A DNA stretch of 64,000 nucleotides, from contig MKRJ01000021.1 of assembly GCA_001896885.1 (NCBI GenBank), positions 2,210-66,209 of the forward strand, read 5' to 3'. The translations under genes and the position numbers were made by a program. The notes below the pieces were generated by a model. It searched no databases. It saw only the letters and a program-made list of their open reading frames with translations, and was not told the origin of the DNA. Of this stretch, positions 38,797-48,272 are shown piece by piece. Source of the DNA: Rhizobiales bacterium 65-79. Lineage in GTDB: Bacteria; Pseudomonadota; Alphaproteobacteria; Rhizobiales; Rhizobiaceae. Position 1 is the stretch's first letter. The number at the start of each line of letters is the position of its first letter.

Positions 38797-39786
38797 CTAA
38801 CGGTTGACCCGTAGAAACTCGGCGATCGCTTCGGCCACCCCCGGAGCGAGTGGAAGTTCGGGATCGCCATAGGTCGCGACATTCGCTGCGTGATCGTCGG
38901 ACGCCACGCTTTTGAGCACATGATTGACATGGGGCAGGATGACGAGCGTGGCTGTCGGCTGCGCTTTCGACAATCGCTTGGCGTCGTCGACCGAAACTTG
39001 GATATCCTCACCACCCTGCAAGATAAGTACGGGTCTGCGGATCGGTCGGATAAGAGCTGCTGGATCGACCGAGATTTCGCTGATTAGGAAACCTTGTACC
39101 TGCGACGCGAAGATGCGTTGCAGCGGAGCGGCCATATCCGAGACATCCACGCGTCGCCCTCCTTCGAGCGCCCCGATGGCTTTTTTCGCGGCGGAAAGGA
39201 GCGGCGCATTTGCCGGGCTTGCCCGTAGCTGCTGCATGAGCACATCACCCAGCGGGCGTCCTGCGGTGGAAACCAGGATCAGCCCGCAAGCATCCGGTAT
39301 TCGTCCAATAGCCGCAAGCGCCACCAACCCGCCTTCGGAATGGCCGAGAAGCCATACGCAGCCGGCGCCGGAGCGCTGGCGGATGGCGCCGACCCAGGAT
39401 TTCACGTCGCTGGCATAGTCTTCGAGCGTAACGGCATTGGCGTCGCCGAACTTTCCGGCGCTGCCGAACATACCGCGTTTATCGATCCTGACCGAAGCTA
39501 TGCCCCGCGCGGCCAAGGCGTCAGCCAGCAGGTGATATGCCTGGGCTCGGATGCCGAGCGGACTATTGCCATTGCGATCCGTCGGACCCGATCCCGGAAT
39601 GATAAGCACGACCGGAGCATCTGGCTTCTCCGGTTGCAGCATGGTTCCGCGAAGCGGGCCGTTCGGTATATCGGCCTCTATTTCTGTTTCGCCCATAGCT
39701 GCCGAATCGGTCATGCCCGCCATCATCACTGTTGCGGTGGCAAAGAAGGCAAGGACGAAGTTCCGTATCGACAAACAGCCACTCAT
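38797..39786 (-). CDS. Secreted alpha/beta hydrolase
   Basis: A 329-residue serine hydrolase with an N-terminal signal peptide (FVLAFFATATVMMAGMTDSAA). It has the oxyanion segment LIIPGSGPTDRNGNSP and the nucleophile Ser150 in LLGHSEGG. The acid and base lie in ILQGGEDIQVS and PHVNHVLK near the C-terminus. It is of the dienelactone/acyl-esterase-like group; the substrate is unknown. Base use is a little less GC-rich than in neighbours. The ATG at 39786 is chosen as it starts the signal peptide; the longer frame upstream is a shadow of trcR. Confidence 0.85.
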   Translation of the reverse strand: MSGCLSIRNFVLAFFATATVMMAGMTDSAAMGETEIEADIPNGPLRGTMLQPEKPDAPVVLIIPGSGPTDRNGNSPLGIRAQAYHLLADALAARGIASVRIDKRGMFGSAGKFGDANAVTLEDYASDVKSWVGAIRQRSGAGCVWLLGHSEGGLVALAAIGRIPDACGLILVSTAGRPLGDVLMQQLRASPANAPLLSAAKKAIGALEGGRRVDVSDMAAPLQRIFASQVQGFLISEISVDPAALIRPIRRPVLILQGGEDIQVSVDDAKRLSKAQPTATLVILPHVNHVLKSVASDDHAANVATYGDPELPLAPGVAEAIAEFLRVNR

Positions 39787-39961
39787 TGCCTCTGCATTCC
39801 TCCTATTCCAGACGGCTCCTTGCGCGCCAGGGAAACCGAAACATGCCAGAATTCGTTGCAGAGCGTTGCGAATGCCTCTATATCGAAGACGATTTCCCAA
39901 CATGGTGGCTACGACCACCGCCCGCGCCAGGGACGCGGGCGAACGAGAGGATATTATCTTT

Positions 39962-40645
39962 ATGGCCAACCAGCTTCTCATGCCCAAGGCGACGGCCGTC
40001 TGGCTCGTCGACAATACCGCGCTCTCCTTCGACCAGATCGCCCAGTTCTGCAACCTGCACCCGCTCGAAGTGCGCGCGATCGCCGACGGAGAATCCGCGC
40101 AGGGCATCAAGGGCCTCGACCCGATCATGAACGGGCAGCTGAGCCGCGACGAGATCGCCGCCGCCGAGGCCGATCCCGACCGCAGGCTAAAGCTTCTCGA
40201 GCCGAAGGTGCGCGTGCCCGAATCCAAGCGGAAGGGGCCGCGCTATACGCCGCTTTCGAAGCGGCAGGACCGTCCGAACGCGATCCTGTGGCTGGTGCGC
40301 AACCATCCCGAACTGAAGGACGCACAGATCTCCCGTCTCGTCGGCACGACCAAGTCGACCATCGAGCAGATCCGCGAACGCACGCACTGGAACTCGGCCA
40401 ATCTGCAGCCGCTCGATCCGGTGACGCTGGGGCTCTGCTCGCAGATCGATCTCGACCTGGAGGTGCAGCGGGCCTCGCGCGGCCAGCCGCAGCCGGCGCC
40501 GGTCGGCGATACGCTCCTGCCTGCTTCGGTCACGGAGAAGCTTCCCGCCGCCGACGAGAAGAAGGAGGACGAGGAGCTCGACGCCGATGCCGTCTTCGCC
40601 AAGCTTTCCTCGCTGAAAAGGGCGCCGGAGGAGGAAGAGGAGTAG
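39962..40645 (+). CDS. trcR: Cell-cycle transcriptional regulator TrcR (DUF1013)
   Basis: A 227-residue protein of the DUF1013 family, characterised in Caulobacter as the cell-cycle regulator TrcR. It starts MANQLLMPKATAVWLVDNTA and has a helix-turn-helix-like segment LSFDQIAQFCNLHPLEVRAI. A second HTH-like part is DAQISRLVGTTKSTIEQIR. The tail is acidic (DEKKEDEELDADA ... PEEEEE). The ATG at 39962 is the family start; upstream sequence in the same frame belongs to the divergent hydrolase region. It is strongly conserved in Alphaproteobacteria. Confidence 0.93.
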   Translation: MANQLLMPKATAVWLVDNTALSFDQIAQFCNLHPLEVRAIADGESAQGIKGLDPIMNGQLSRDEIAAAEADPDRRLKLLEPKVRVPESKRKGPRYTPLSKRQDRPNAILWLVRNHPELKDAQISRLVGTTKSTIEQIRERTHWNSANLQPLDPVTLGLCSQIDLDLEVQRASRGQPQPAPVGDTLLPASVTEKLPAADEKKEDEELDADAVFAKLSSLKRAPEEEEE

Positions 40646-40675
40646 GCTCCTCTCATCTCAGGAGGAGCGGGGCCA

Positions 40676-41122
40676 ATGCGCCGGAAGATCGGCCGAGGTT
40701 CGGACTTCGAGAAACTTCTGAATTATTCGCGTGTCGTCATCGACGATGACGGCTGGGTCTTCGTGTCCGGCTGTTCCGGCTTCGACTACGACACGATGGA
40801 GATCGCCGACAACGTCACCGATCAGGCGGAGCAGACCTTCGCCAATATCGACTGGTGTCTCGATCAGGCCGGATGCACGTTCGCCGATGTCGTGCGTATC
40901 CGCATCATCGTCGCCAGCATGTTGGACTATCCCGCCGCGACGAAGGTGATCGGCCGGCATTGCGCGGACGTGATGCCCGCGAATACCACCTGGATCGCGG
41001 CGCTGCCCGATCCGCGTATCAGGATCGAGATCGAAGTCACGGCCCGCAAGAAGCCTGCCGATGAGCGCTACCCCGCCTTGTCCACCGGCGGCGAGCGCTC
41101 CCAGACTTCCACCGTCCGGTAG
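40676..41122 (+). CDS. RidA family protein
   Basis: A 148-residue protein with the RidA/YjgF fold, a trimer that in its canonical form hydrolyses reactive enamine/imine intermediates. Typical pieces are WVFVSGCSGFDYDT, ADNVTDQAEQTFANIDWCLDQAG and VRIRIIVASMLDYPA. The substrate arginine of canonical RidA (Arg105) could correspond to the arginines in PDPRIRIEIEV. The C-terminal tail of about 20 residues overlaps the convergent WYL gene by 55 bp. It is 30 bp after trcR. Confidence 0.87.
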   Translation: MRRKIGRGSDFEKLLNYSRVVIDDDGWVFVSGCSGFDYDTMEIADNVTDQAEQTFANIDWCLDQAGCTFADVVRIRIIVASMLDYPAATKVIGRHCADVMPANTTWIAALPDPRIRIEIEVTARKKPADERYPALSTGGERSQTSTVR

Positions 41123-41778
41123 AAATCGGTCAGCGTCTTGCCCCGCTCCGGCCGGAAGCTCCGGCCGGCATTGTCGAGGCCGGCGATGCGGTCGATGCGG
41201 AAGGCTCGGAAATCGTCGCGCATTTCGCACCAGGCGATCAGCGTCCACACCTTGCCCCAGAACCACAGGCCGAGCGGGCGCACGTCGCGCTCGGTCTGGC
41301 GTCCAGCCTCGTCGCGGTAATCGAGCCGCATCACCTCGCGTCGCTCGACCGAGCGCTCCAGGACGTCGATGACGTTGCGGTCATTGTCGGAAACGACATA
41401 GCTCGGCGCGAAGATGCTGGTCTGGGCGATGCGCGACTTCTCGCTGTCGGGCAGGACGGCGCCGATCTTGACGAGCGCCTCCTCCGCCGCCCGTGCCATC
41501 GCCGCACCGCCGAAGGCGCGCACCATGCGGGCGCCGGCGACGAGAGCGACGATTTCATCGCGCGTGAACATCAGCGGCGGAAGGTCGAAACCTTCGCGGA
41601 GGATGTAGCCGACGCCGGCCTCGCCATCGATCGGCACGCCGGTCGACTGGAGGTCGGCGATATCACGATAGATCGTGCGCTCCGAGACCTCAAGACGCTC
41701 GCCGAGCATGCGCGCCGTGACGAGCCGCCCGCCGCGCAGGTGCTGGACGATCTGGAAGAGGCGGTCGGCGCGGCGCAT
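41068..41778 (-). CDS. YafY-type HTH/WYL transcriptional regulator
   Basis: A 236-residue regulator: an N-terminal DeoR-like winged helix (RADRLFQIVQHLRGGR, then ERLEVSERTIYRDIADLQ) and a C-terminal WYL domain with LWFWGKVWTLIAWCEMRDDFRAFR (the W-Y-L core appears as W-T-L/I). WYL domains bind nucleotides or small ligands. Two palindromes with CCTGACA half-sites lie upstream, one before its own start and one before the neighbouring DUF1127 gene, which suggests autoregulation and a local regulon. Confidence 0.88.
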   Translation of the reverse strand: MRRADRLFQIVQHLRGGRLVTARMLGERLEVSERTIYRDIADLQSTGVPIDGEAGVGYILREGFDLPPLMFTRDEIVALVAGARMVRAFGGAAMARAAEEALVKIGAVLPDSEKSRIAQTSIFAPSYVVSDNDRNVIDVLERSVERREVMRLDYRDEAGRQTERDVRPLGLWFWGKVWTLIAWCEMRDDFRAFRIDRIAGLDNAGRSFRPERGKTLTDFYRTVEVWERSPPVDKAG

Positions 41779-41856
41779 CTCAGCCCCGCGCCCCGTGCCA
41801 CAAGAACTTCATCGTGCAAGCCATTTGACGACCCTCCTGACACTATCATGACATGA

Positions 41857-41884
41857 GGCTCCTGACAGCGATATGTCAGGAGCC
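41857..41884. promoter_or_regulatory. Perfect palindrome upstream of the WYL regulator gene
   Basis: Arms GGCTCCTGACA and TGTCAGGAGCC match at 11 of 11 positions around GCGATA. Additional half-sites CCTGACA (41836-41842) and TGTCAG (41885-41890) flank it. No T-run follows, so an operator is more likely than a terminator. The same CCTGACA core occurs at 42153. Confidence 0.6.
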
Positions 41885-41921
41885 TGTCAGCTTGGGCGCC
41901 TTCCACGGCCGCGGACCGCGC

Positions 41922-42101
41922 CTAGTCCGGCCGGTGCCACGAGCGCCGGCCAGCATAGATCTCCGGCCAGCCAATATCCTTGCGGATGTCGGCGGGCAGG
42001 GAATTGAGGATCCGCTCCGTGCGGATATCCTCGCGCAGCGCCCGCAGGCTGGCGGTATAGCGGCCGATGACGGCCATCGGGGCGAAACTGAACGGGTTCA
42101 T
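41922..42101 (-). CDS. DUF1127 small protein
   Basis: A 59-residue protein starting MNPFSFAPMAVIGRYTASLR and ending with LPADIRKDIGWPEIYAGR, the YjiS-like DUF1127 signature. An AGGAG site lies 9 bp before the ATG at 42101; an upstream ATG at 42125 is less likely. Palindromes with the CCTGACA half-site lie about 50 bp upstream and about 40 bp downstream, suggesting control by the adjacent WYL regulator. Confidence 0.8.
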   Translation of the reverse strand: MNPFSFAPMAVIGRYTASLRALREDIRTERILNSLPADIRKDIGWPEIYAGRRSWHRPD

Positions 42102-42152
42102 GGTCCGATCTCCTGTTCGCATCATTGAACAGGGAGATCATCGCACACTACC

Positions 42153-42172
42153 CCTGACAGCTTTCTGTCAGG
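42153..42172. promoter_or_regulatory. Perfect palindrome upstream of the DUF1127 gene
   Basis: CCTGACAG-CTTT-CTGTCAGG: 8-bp perfect arms with a 4-bp centre, about 50 bp upstream of the DUF1127 start and 26 bp past the prpE stop. It shares the CCTGACA half-site with the palindrome at 41857, and is a probable operator for the WYL regulator. Confidence 0.55.
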
Positions 42173-42197
42173 AAGGTGCAGGAGCGTTCCGGCCTGC

Positions 42198-44099
42198 CTA
42201 CACGCCCATTCCACGGTCGGCCAGCGCTACCGTGATCTCGTCGAGGATGACGGGATCGTCGATCGTCGCCGGCATGGTCCACTCCTCCTTGTCGGCGATC
42301 TTCTGCATCGTGCCGCGCAGGATCTTGCCGGAGCGGGTCTTGGGCAGCCGCTTCACCGTCACGACGGATTTGAAGGCGGCCACGGGCCCGATGCGCTCGC
42401 GCACCAGCCCTACGACCTCCCGTTCGACCGTCGCACCGTCGCGCGCCACGCCGGAATTCAGGACAATGAAACCGACGGGCACCTGGCCCTTCATGGCATC
42501 GGCGACGCCGATGACGGCGCATTCGGCGACGTCCGGGTGCTCGGCGACGACCTCCTCCATGGCACCCGTCGAAAGGCGGTGGCCGGCGACGTTGATGATG
42601 TCGTCGGTGCGCGACATGATGAAGAGATAGCCGTCCTCGTCGATGAAGCCGGCGTCGGCCGTCTTGTAGTAGCCCGGGAACTCCCTGAGATAGGCGTCGC
42701 GGAAGCGCTGCTCGGCATGCCAGAGCGTCGGCAGGCAGCCGGGCGGCAGCGGCAGCTTGATGACGACGTTACCGAGGGTCCTTGCCGCGACCGGATGGCC
42801 GGCATCGTCCAAAACCCGAACGTCATAACCAGGCATCGCCACGCCCGGCGAACCATATTTCACAGGCAGCAGTCCTAGGCCCGCCGGGTTCTGCGAAACC
42901 GGGTAGCCGGTCTCCGTCTGCCACCAATGATCGATCACCGGCACGCCGAGATGCTGCTCGGCCCATTTGATCGTTTCCGGGTCCGCGCGCTCGCCAGCGA
43001 GGAAGAGGGTACGGAAGGCGGAGAGGTCGTATTTCTTCACGAACGCGCCCCGCGGATCCTCCTTCTTGATGGCGCGGAACGCGGTTGGCGCCGTGAACAA
43101 TGCCACCACCTTGTGCTCCGAGATGATGCGCCAGAAGGTGCCGGCGTCGGGCGTGCCGACGGGCTTGCCCTCGAACAGGATCGAAGTGGCGCCGTGGATC
43201 AGCGGCCCGTAGGCGATGTAGGAATGGCCGACGACCCAGCCGACATCCGATGCCGCCCAGAAGACCTCGCCGGGCTTGACGCCGAATTCGTTCTCCATCG
43301 TCCAGGCGAGCGCCACCATGTGCCCGCCATTGTCGCGCACGACGCCCTTGGGCTGGCCGGTCGTGCCGGATGTGTAGAGCACGTAGAGCGGATCGGTCGA
43401 GGCGACCGTCACGCAGGGCACGTCGCGGCCGCGCGTCCTCGCCACGCCGTCGGCGTAGTCATAGTCGCGGCCTTCGATGAGCTCGCAGGTCTCTTCCTCG
43501 CGCTGCAGGATGAGGCAGGCCTCGGGTTTGTGCGCGGAAAGCTCAATGGCGCGGTCGAGGAGCGGCTTGTAGGCGACGACGCGGCCGGGCTCCAACCCGC
43601 AGGAAGCGGAGATGACGAGCTTCGGCTTGGCGTCGTCGATGCGTGTCGCCAGTTCGCGCGCGGCAAAGCCGCCGAAGACCACCGAATGGACGGCGCCGAT
43701 GCGGGCGCAGGCGAGCATCGAGAAGACGGCTTCCGGCACCATCGGCATGTAGATGATGACGCGGTCGCCCTTGCCGATGCCGTGATCCTGCAGGAGCGCG
43801 GCGAGCGCCGAAACCTCCGCCTTCACGTCGGCATAGGTGAAGGCCTTCTTCCTGCCGGTGATCGGACTGTCGTAGATCAGCGCCTTCTGGTTCGCTCGGC
43901 CGCCCGCGACATGCCGGTCGACGGCGTTGTAGCAGGTGTTGCAGGCGGCATCCGGGTACCAGATGCCATAGACGCCGGCATCCTTGTCGAATATCTTCTT
44001 GGGCGGCGACACCCAGTCGATGGCGCGCGCCGCTTTCGCCCAGAAGCCTTCGGGATCGCGTTTCCAGCCTTCGTAAACCTCGTGATAGCGCGAAGCCAT
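42198..44099 (-). CDS. prpE: Propionyl-CoA synthetase (acyl-CoA synthetase, PrpE type)
   Basis: AMP-forming acyl-CoA synthetase of 633 residues that activates propionate (possibly acetate) in the cytoplasm. Motifs are the N-terminal IDWVSPPKKIFDKD, the AMP-binding P-loop YTSGTTGQPKG, the core HWWQTETGYPV and the C-terminal catalytic/regulatory Lys592 in TRSGKILR, a lysine that is acetylated in this family. The Trp-type pocket typical of acetate-specific Acs is not obvious, and the IDWVSPP start fits PrpE. A GGGAGG ribosome-binding site precedes the ATG. Confidence 0.92.
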   Translation of the reverse strand: MASRYHEVYEGWKRDPEGFWAKAARAIDWVSPPKKIFDKDAGVYGIWYPDAACNTCYNAVDRHVAGGRANQKALIYDSPITGRKKAFTYADVKAEVSALAALLQDHGIGKGDRVIIYMPMVPEAVFSMLACARIGAVHSVVFGGFAARELATRIDDAKPKLVISASCGLEPGRVVAYKPLLDRAIELSAHKPEACLILQREEETCELIEGRDYDYADGVARTRGRDVPCVTVASTDPLYVLYTSGTTGQPKGVVRDNGGHMVALAWTMENEFGVKPGEVFWAASDVGWVVGHSYIAYGPLIHGATSILFEGKPVGTPDAGTFWRIISEHKVVALFTAPTAFRAIKKEDPRGAFVKKYDLSAFRTLFLAGERADPETIKWAEQHLGVPVIDHWWQTETGYPVSQNPAGLGLLPVKYGSPGVAMPGYDVRVLDDAGHPVAARTLGNVVIKLPLPPGCLPTLWHAEQRFRDAYLREFPGYYKTADAGFIDEDGYLFIMSRTDDIINVAGHRLSTGAMEEVVAEHPDVAECAVIGVADAMKGQVPVGFIVLNSGVARDGATVEREVVGLVRERIGPVAAFKSVVTVKRLPKTRSGKILRGTMQKIADKEEWTMPATIDDPVILDEITVALADRGMGV

Positions 44100-44278
44100 C
44101 CTTGCCTCCCATGCAAGCTTTTCAGGATTTTTTCCTTCTTAGCCAATCGGCGCCCGCCACGTCCATCTGACTATTGGGTAAATGGCCCGCGAGTCGGGCT
44201 TTGACAGGGCGCGGCGTTGCGGGCATGGGTGGCGACGGCTGAACCGACGCCCGCACCAACGGTCCCGAGAGAAAAGCA

Positions 44279-44440
44279 ATGTCGAAGATCATCGCCATCC
44301 TGATCGTCGCATTGATGGCGATCCAGATCATCAAGCCGATCGGCCTGCCGGGCCTCCGGCAGCGGCGCGATTTCTGGAAGCTGGCGGTCGTCGCCTTCGT
44401 CGCTTTCGCGCTGGATGTGTTTTTGACTCACGTGGTGTGA
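44279..44440 (+). CDS. Small membrane protein, hypothetical
   Basis: A 53-residue protein with two hydrophobic stretches: MSKIIAILIVALMAIQII at the N-terminus and LAVVAFVAFALDVFL near the C-terminus, separated by a basic loop (GLRQRRDFWK). A GAGAGAAAAG purine-rich site precedes the ATG. No function is recognised; similar two-helix peptides occur widely in rhizobia. It is followed by a palindromic repeat. Confidence 0.65.
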   Translation: MSKIIAILIVALMAIQIIKPIGLPGLRQRRDFWKLAVVAFVAFALDVFLTHVV

Positions 44441-44482
44441 GTGCCTCAGCCGAACCAAACGAAATCGGCGGATCGCGAGATT

Positions 44483-44615
44483 ACCCCTCTCCGGTTTGCT
44501 TCGAAAACCACCTCTCCCTTTGAAGGGGCAAGGACGAGAGCCAGCCTCGCCACCCGCCCTCTCCCCCACGAAGTGGGAGAGAGGTGCCAAGCGTAGCGAG
44601 GCGGAGAGGGGGTGG
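44483..44615. repeat. Palindromic mosaic intergenic repeat, copy B
   Basis: Same element as at 9473-9608, in the same orientation: CCCCTCTCCGG at one end, CGGAGAGGGGG at the other, inner hairpins CTCTCCCTTTGAAGGGG and a CCTCTC...GAGAGG stem around CCCACGAAGTGGG, and the AGCGTAGCGAGGCGG segment. It lies downstream of both gap (minus) and the small membrane gene (plus), so its stems could act as a bidirectional transcript end. Confidence 0.75.
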
Positions 44616-44659
44616 ACAGCGCCCCTAACATACTCCCTAGGTTGCGGGATTCGTGCTGC

Positions 44660-45670
44660 TCAGATCGTCTTGCCGAAAGCGACCGCGGTGTCGGCCATGC
44701 GGTTGGAGAAGCCCCATTCATTGTCGTACCAGGACATGACGCGCACGAGGTTTCCTTCGATCACCTTGGTCTGGTCGAGCGCGAAGGTGGACGATGCGGG
44801 ATTGTGGTTGAGGTCGATCGAGACGAGCTTCTCGTCCGTATAGGCGAGGATGCCCCTGAGCGGCCCCTTCGAAGCGGCCGCGATCAGCGCATCGTTCACT
44901 TCCTCGACCGTGACGTTCCTCTTGGACACGAATTTGAAGTCGATGACGGAAACGTTCGGCGTCGGCACGCGGATCGACACGCCGTCGAGCTTGCCCTTCA
45001 GTTCGGGCAGGACGAGGCCGACGGCCTTCGCCGCACCCGTCGAAGTCGGGATCATCGACATGGCGGCGGCGCGGGCGCGGTAGAGGTCCTTATGCATCGT
45101 GTCGAGCGTCGGCTGATCGCCCGTATAGGAATGGACCGTCGTCATCAGCCCCTTCTCGATGCCGAAGGCGTCGTGCAGCACCTTGGCGACCGGCGCCAGG
45201 CAGTTGGTCGTGCAGGATGCGTTGGAGATCACCCTGTGGTCCTTGCTGATCTTGTCGTGATTGACGCCATAGACGACTGTGAGGTCGGCACCGTCGGCCG
45301 GCGCCGAGACGAGCACGCGCTTGGCGCCTGCTTCGAGATGGGCTGATGCCTTTTCCTTGGTGGTGAAGAGGCCGGTGCATTCGAGCGCGATGTCGACCCC
45401 TTCCGACTTCCACGGCAACTCGGCCGGGTTGCGCACCGCATGCACCTTCATCCGGCCGCGGCCGACATCGATCGTGTCGCCCTTCACCTTGACCTCGCCG
45501 GGAAAGCGGCCATGCACGCTGTCATAGCGGATCAGGTGGGCGTTGGTGTCGACCGGTCCGAGATCGTTCAGCGCCACCACCTCTATATCGGTGCGGCCCG
45601 ATTCGATGATGGCGCGAAGCACGTTGCGGCCGATACGGCCAAATCCATTGATGGCTACTCTGACGGTCAT
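44660..45670 (-). CDS. gap: Glyceraldehyde-3-phosphate dehydrogenase, type I
   Basis: Glycolytic/gluconeogenic and Calvin-cycle enzyme of 336 residues. It has the NAD-binding start [16 protein letters not shown], the catalytic Cys153 in [12 protein letters not shown], the phosphate-site sequence around SYTGDQP, and the C-terminal [12 protein letters not shown]. The ATG has an AGGAGAA site. It lies 62 bp downstream of tkt on the same strand with a terminator in between; pgk, which often follows in rhizobia, is not present. Confidence 0.96.
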   Translation of the reverse strand: MTVRVAINGFGRIGRNVLRAIIESGRTDIEVVALNDLGPVDTNAHLIRYDSVHGRFPGEVKVKGDTIDVGRGRMKVHAVRNPAELPWKSEGVDIALECTGLFTTKEKASAHLEAGAKRVLVSAPADGADLTVVYGVNHDKISKDHRVISNASCTTNCLAPVAKVLHDAFGIEKGLMTTVHSYTGDQPTLDTMHKDLYRARAAAMSMIPTSTGAAKAVGLVLPELKGKLDGVSIRVPTPNVSVIDFKFVSKRNVTVEEVNDALIAAASKGPLRGILAYTDEKLVSIDLNHNPASSTFALDQTKVIEGNLVRVMSWYDNEWGFSNRMADTAVAFGKTI

Positions 45671-45699
45671 CTGTCATTCTCCTGAAAGACGAAAAGACA

Positions 45700-45722
45700 A
45701 GAAAACGCCGGCAAATCCGGCG
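45700..45722 (-). terminator. Rho-independent terminator between tkt and gap
   Basis: On the minus strand CGCCGG-ATTTG-CCGGCG is followed by TTTTC and a T-rich stretch (TTGTCTTTTC), 11 bp after the tkt stop. It would end tkt transcripts, or attenuate read-through into gap, which starts about 30 bp further on. Confidence 0.6.
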
Positions 45723-45732
45723 CCGAGCATTC

Positions 45733-47721
45733 TCAGCTCTTTTTTGCGAGCGCCCCCTCGGCGGCTTTGGCCACCGCGTCGGCCGTGATGCCGAAATGCG
45801 GATAGAGATCCTCGATCTTGCCGCTGGCGCCGAAGCCCGTCATGCCGACGAACAGGCCATCCAGGCCGATGAACGCATCCCAGCCCTGGCGCACGGCGGC
45901 CTCCACCGCCACGCGGACCGGCGCGTCGCCGATCGTCTTGTCGCGGTAGGCGGCGTCCTGCTTGAAGAACAGTTCGAAGGAAGGCACCGAGACGACGCGC
46001 GTCTTGCGCCCATTCTTCTCCAGCTTCTCGCGTGCGGCAAGCGCGATCTCGACCTCGGAGCCGGAGGCGAAGATACTGATCTCCGCCTTGCCGCTTGCCG
46101 GCGCCAGCTCATAGGCGCCCTTCGCGCAAAGGTTCTCGTCGGTGTGCTCGGTCCGGACCGCCGCGAGTGGTTGCCGGGTGAGCGCAAGCGTCGAGGAATT
46201 CCTCGGCGACTCCAGCGCCAGTTGCCAGCATTCGGCCGTCTCCACGGCGTCCGCCGGTCGATAGACGACGTGGTTCGGTATGGCGCGCAGCGCCGCGAGC
46301 TGCTCGACCGGCTGGTGCGTCGGCCCGTCCTCACCGAGGCCGATCGAATCGTGCGTCATGACGAAGATGTCCCGGATGCCCATCAGCGCCGAGAGGCGGA
46401 TCGAAGGCCGGCAATAGTCGGAGAAGCATAGGAAGGTGCCGCCATAGGGGATGACGCCTCCATGCAGCGCCATGCCATTCATCGCCGCCGCCATGCCATG
46501 TTCCCTGATGCCGTAATGGACATAGCGCTCGCCATAATCGTCGGGTGTGATGTTCTTCGTCTGGCTCGTCTTGGTGTTGTTCGAACCGGTGAGGTCGGCG
46601 GAACCGCCGATCGTCTCCGGCACGACGCCGTTGATGACCTCCAGCGCCATTTCGGAAGATTTGCGCGTCGCGACCTTCGGCTTGTCGGCGGCGAGCTTCT
46701 TCTTGTAGTCGACGATCGCCTTGTCGAGGCCGGAGGGGAGCTCGCCTTTCATGCGGCGCTCGAATTCGCCCTTATTGCTGTGGGCCGCCAGCCGTTTTTC
46801 CCACGCCTCGCGCGCGCCGACGGAGCGCTTTCCGGCCTCGCGCCAGGCATCGAGAATATCCGATGGGATCTTGAAGGGCGGAGAATCCCAGCCGAAGAAT
46901 TTGCGTGCGCCGGCGATCTCCTCCGCGCCAAGCGGCGAGCCGTGCGCCTTGGCCGTGCCGGCCTTGGTCGGCGCGCCGAAGCCGATCGTGGTCTTGCAGG
47001 CGATCATGGTCGGCTTCTGCGAGTGATGCGCGGCCTCGATGGCATAGGCGATCGCCTCGGGGTCCAGGCCGTCCACATGGCTGGCGTTCCAGCCCGACGC
47101 CTGGAAGCGCGCCACCTGGTCGGTGTTGTCGGCGAGCGAGACGGGGCCGTCGATGGAGATGCTGTTGTTGTCCCAGAAGAGGATCAGCTTGTTGAGCTTC
47201 AGATGGCCGGCAAGAGAGAGCGCCTCCTGCGAGATGCCTTCCATCAGGCAGCCGTCGCCGGCGAGCACATAGGTGTAATGGTTGACGAGATCGTCGCCGA
47301 AAGCCGCGTTCATGATGCGCTCGGCAAGCGCGAAACCGACCGAATTGCCGACGCCCTGGCCGAGCGGTCCCGTCGTCGTCTCGATGCCGGCGGCGTGGCC
47401 GTATTCCGGGTGGCCGGCGGTCTTCGAGCCCAGCTGGCGGAAATTCTCGATGTCGCCGATCGTCATGTCCTTGTAGCCGGTGAGATAGAGCAGCGAGTAG
47501 AGCAGCATCGAACCATGCCCGGCCGACAGGATGAAGCGGTCGCGGTCCGCCCAGTGCGGCTTGCTCGGATCGAATTTCAGGAAGCGCGTGAACAGGACAG
47601 TGGCGAGATCGGCGCAGCCCATCGGCAGGCCAGGATGGCCCGAATTGGCCTTCTCGACGGCATCCATCGAAAGGAAGCGGATCGCATTGGCCATCCGGTC
47701 ATGTTGTTCGCGTGAGATCAT
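45733..47721 (-). CDS. tkt: Transketolase
   Basis: Thiamine-diphosphate enzyme of the pentose-phosphate pathway, 662 residues. It has the substrate histidine in [10 protein letters not shown], the ThDP motif [15 protein letters not shown] near residue 150 ending in FWDNNSIS, the pyrimidine domain with [15 protein letters not shown] and the [13 protein letters not shown] loop. The ATG at 47721 ([17 protein letters not shown]) is the family start; the long open frame upstream to 48036 is not conserved. Confidence 0.95.
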   Translation of the reverse strand: MISREQHDRMANAIRFLSMDAVEKANSGHPGLPMGCADLATVLFTRFLKFDPSKPHWADRDRFILSAGHGSMLLYSLLYLTGYKDMTIGDIENFRQLGSKTAGHPEYGHAAGIETTTGPLGQGVGNSVGFALAERIMNAAFGDDLVNHYTYVLAGDGCLMEGISQEALSLAGHLKLNKLILFWDNNSISIDGPVSLADNTDQVARFQASGWNASHVDGLDPEAIAYAIEAAHHSQKPTMIACKTTIGFGAPTKAGTAKAHGSPLGAEEIAGARKFFGWDSPPFKIPSDILDAWREAGKRSVGAREAWEKRLAAHSNKGEFERRMKGELPSGLDKAIVDYKKKLAADKPKVATRKSSEMALEVINGVVPETIGGSADLTGSNNTKTSQTKNITPDDYGERYVHYGIREHGMAAAMNGMALHGGVIPYGGTFLCFSDYCRPSIRLSALMGIRDIFVMTHDSIGLGEDGPTHQPVEQLAALRAIPNHVVYRPADAVETAECWQLALESPRNSSTLALTRQPLAAVRTEHTDENLCAKGAYELAPASGKAEISIFASGSEVEIALAAREKLEKNGRKTRVVSVPSFELFFKQDAAYRDKTIGDAPVRVAVEAAVRQGWDAFIGLDGLFVGMTGFGASGKIEDLYPHFGITADAVAKAAEGALAKKS

Positions 47722-47800
47722 GGGAATGCCCGCTGGTTGGAGATGCGGTGAAAATGCGCTGCCCGGGGATCGGTGTCCGGCCCTCGAAAGGGTCGGGCGA

Positions 47801-47828
47801 CACATAGCAGGTGGCTTGGCCAAGTCAA
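47801..47828 (-). promoter_or_regulatory. Candidate tkt promoter
   Basis: On the minus strand TTGACT (47828-47823) is followed after 16 bp by TATGTG (47806-47801), about 80 bp before the tkt ATG. A small CCCTCGAAAGGG dyad lies in the leader. This is a plausible housekeeping promoter by pattern only. Confidence 0.35.
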
Positions 47829-47897
47829 TAAAATGGGGTCTTCCGGCGGACGGGCAAGCGTCTCCGCCCAATTCCGGGGGATAGGCTGGGTGCTTTA

Positions 47898-47927
47898 TTG
47901 ACGCGGCATTCATCCGCTGCCTAATCT
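47898..47927 (+). promoter_or_regulatory. Candidate promoter of the DUF4164-zapA pair
   Basis: TTGACG (47898-47903), an 18-bp spacer and TAATCT (47922-47927), about 60 bp upstream of the DUF4164 ATG and pointing toward it. The AT content of the box stands out in the GC-rich surroundings. Confidence 0.4.
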
Positions 47928-47989
47928 TTCCGCCATAACGCGTTCGCAACGCGTACGATTCGCTGCCGGGCGGGGCTTGGGACGAAACG

Positions 47990-48262
47990 ATGACAGGGGA
48001 AACGACGCTCAGGGAGGCGATCGGGCGGCTAGGCAAGGCGATCGAGACGCTGGAGGTTGCCGTGGCGGCCCGGCTCGACGATCATGTGGACGCCTCCGAA
48101 GTGGAGGCCGAGGTCCAGCGGATGAACGCGGACCGGGCCAAGCTGGCGCAGGAACTCGACAATTCGGAAGCGCGGGCCGAACGGCTGGAAAACGCCAACC
48201 GGGAGGTCTCGCGCAGGCTGGTCACGGCGATGGAGACCATCCGCGCCGTCCTCGACAGATAG
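47990..48262 (+). CDS. DUF4164 family protein
   Basis: A 90-residue, almost fully helical coiled-coil protein ([16 protein letters not shown], later [20 protein letters not shown]) matching DUF4164, a small alphaproteobacterial family found directly upstream of zapA. The coupling to zapA (10 bp apart) suggests a role at the division ring, but no function is established. Confidence 0.88.
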   Translation: MTGETTLREAIGRLGKAIETLEVAVAARLDDHVDASEVEAEVQRMNADRAKLAQELDNSEARAERLENANREVSRRLVTAMETIRAVLDR

Positions 48263-48272
48263 GAAGCGGATC

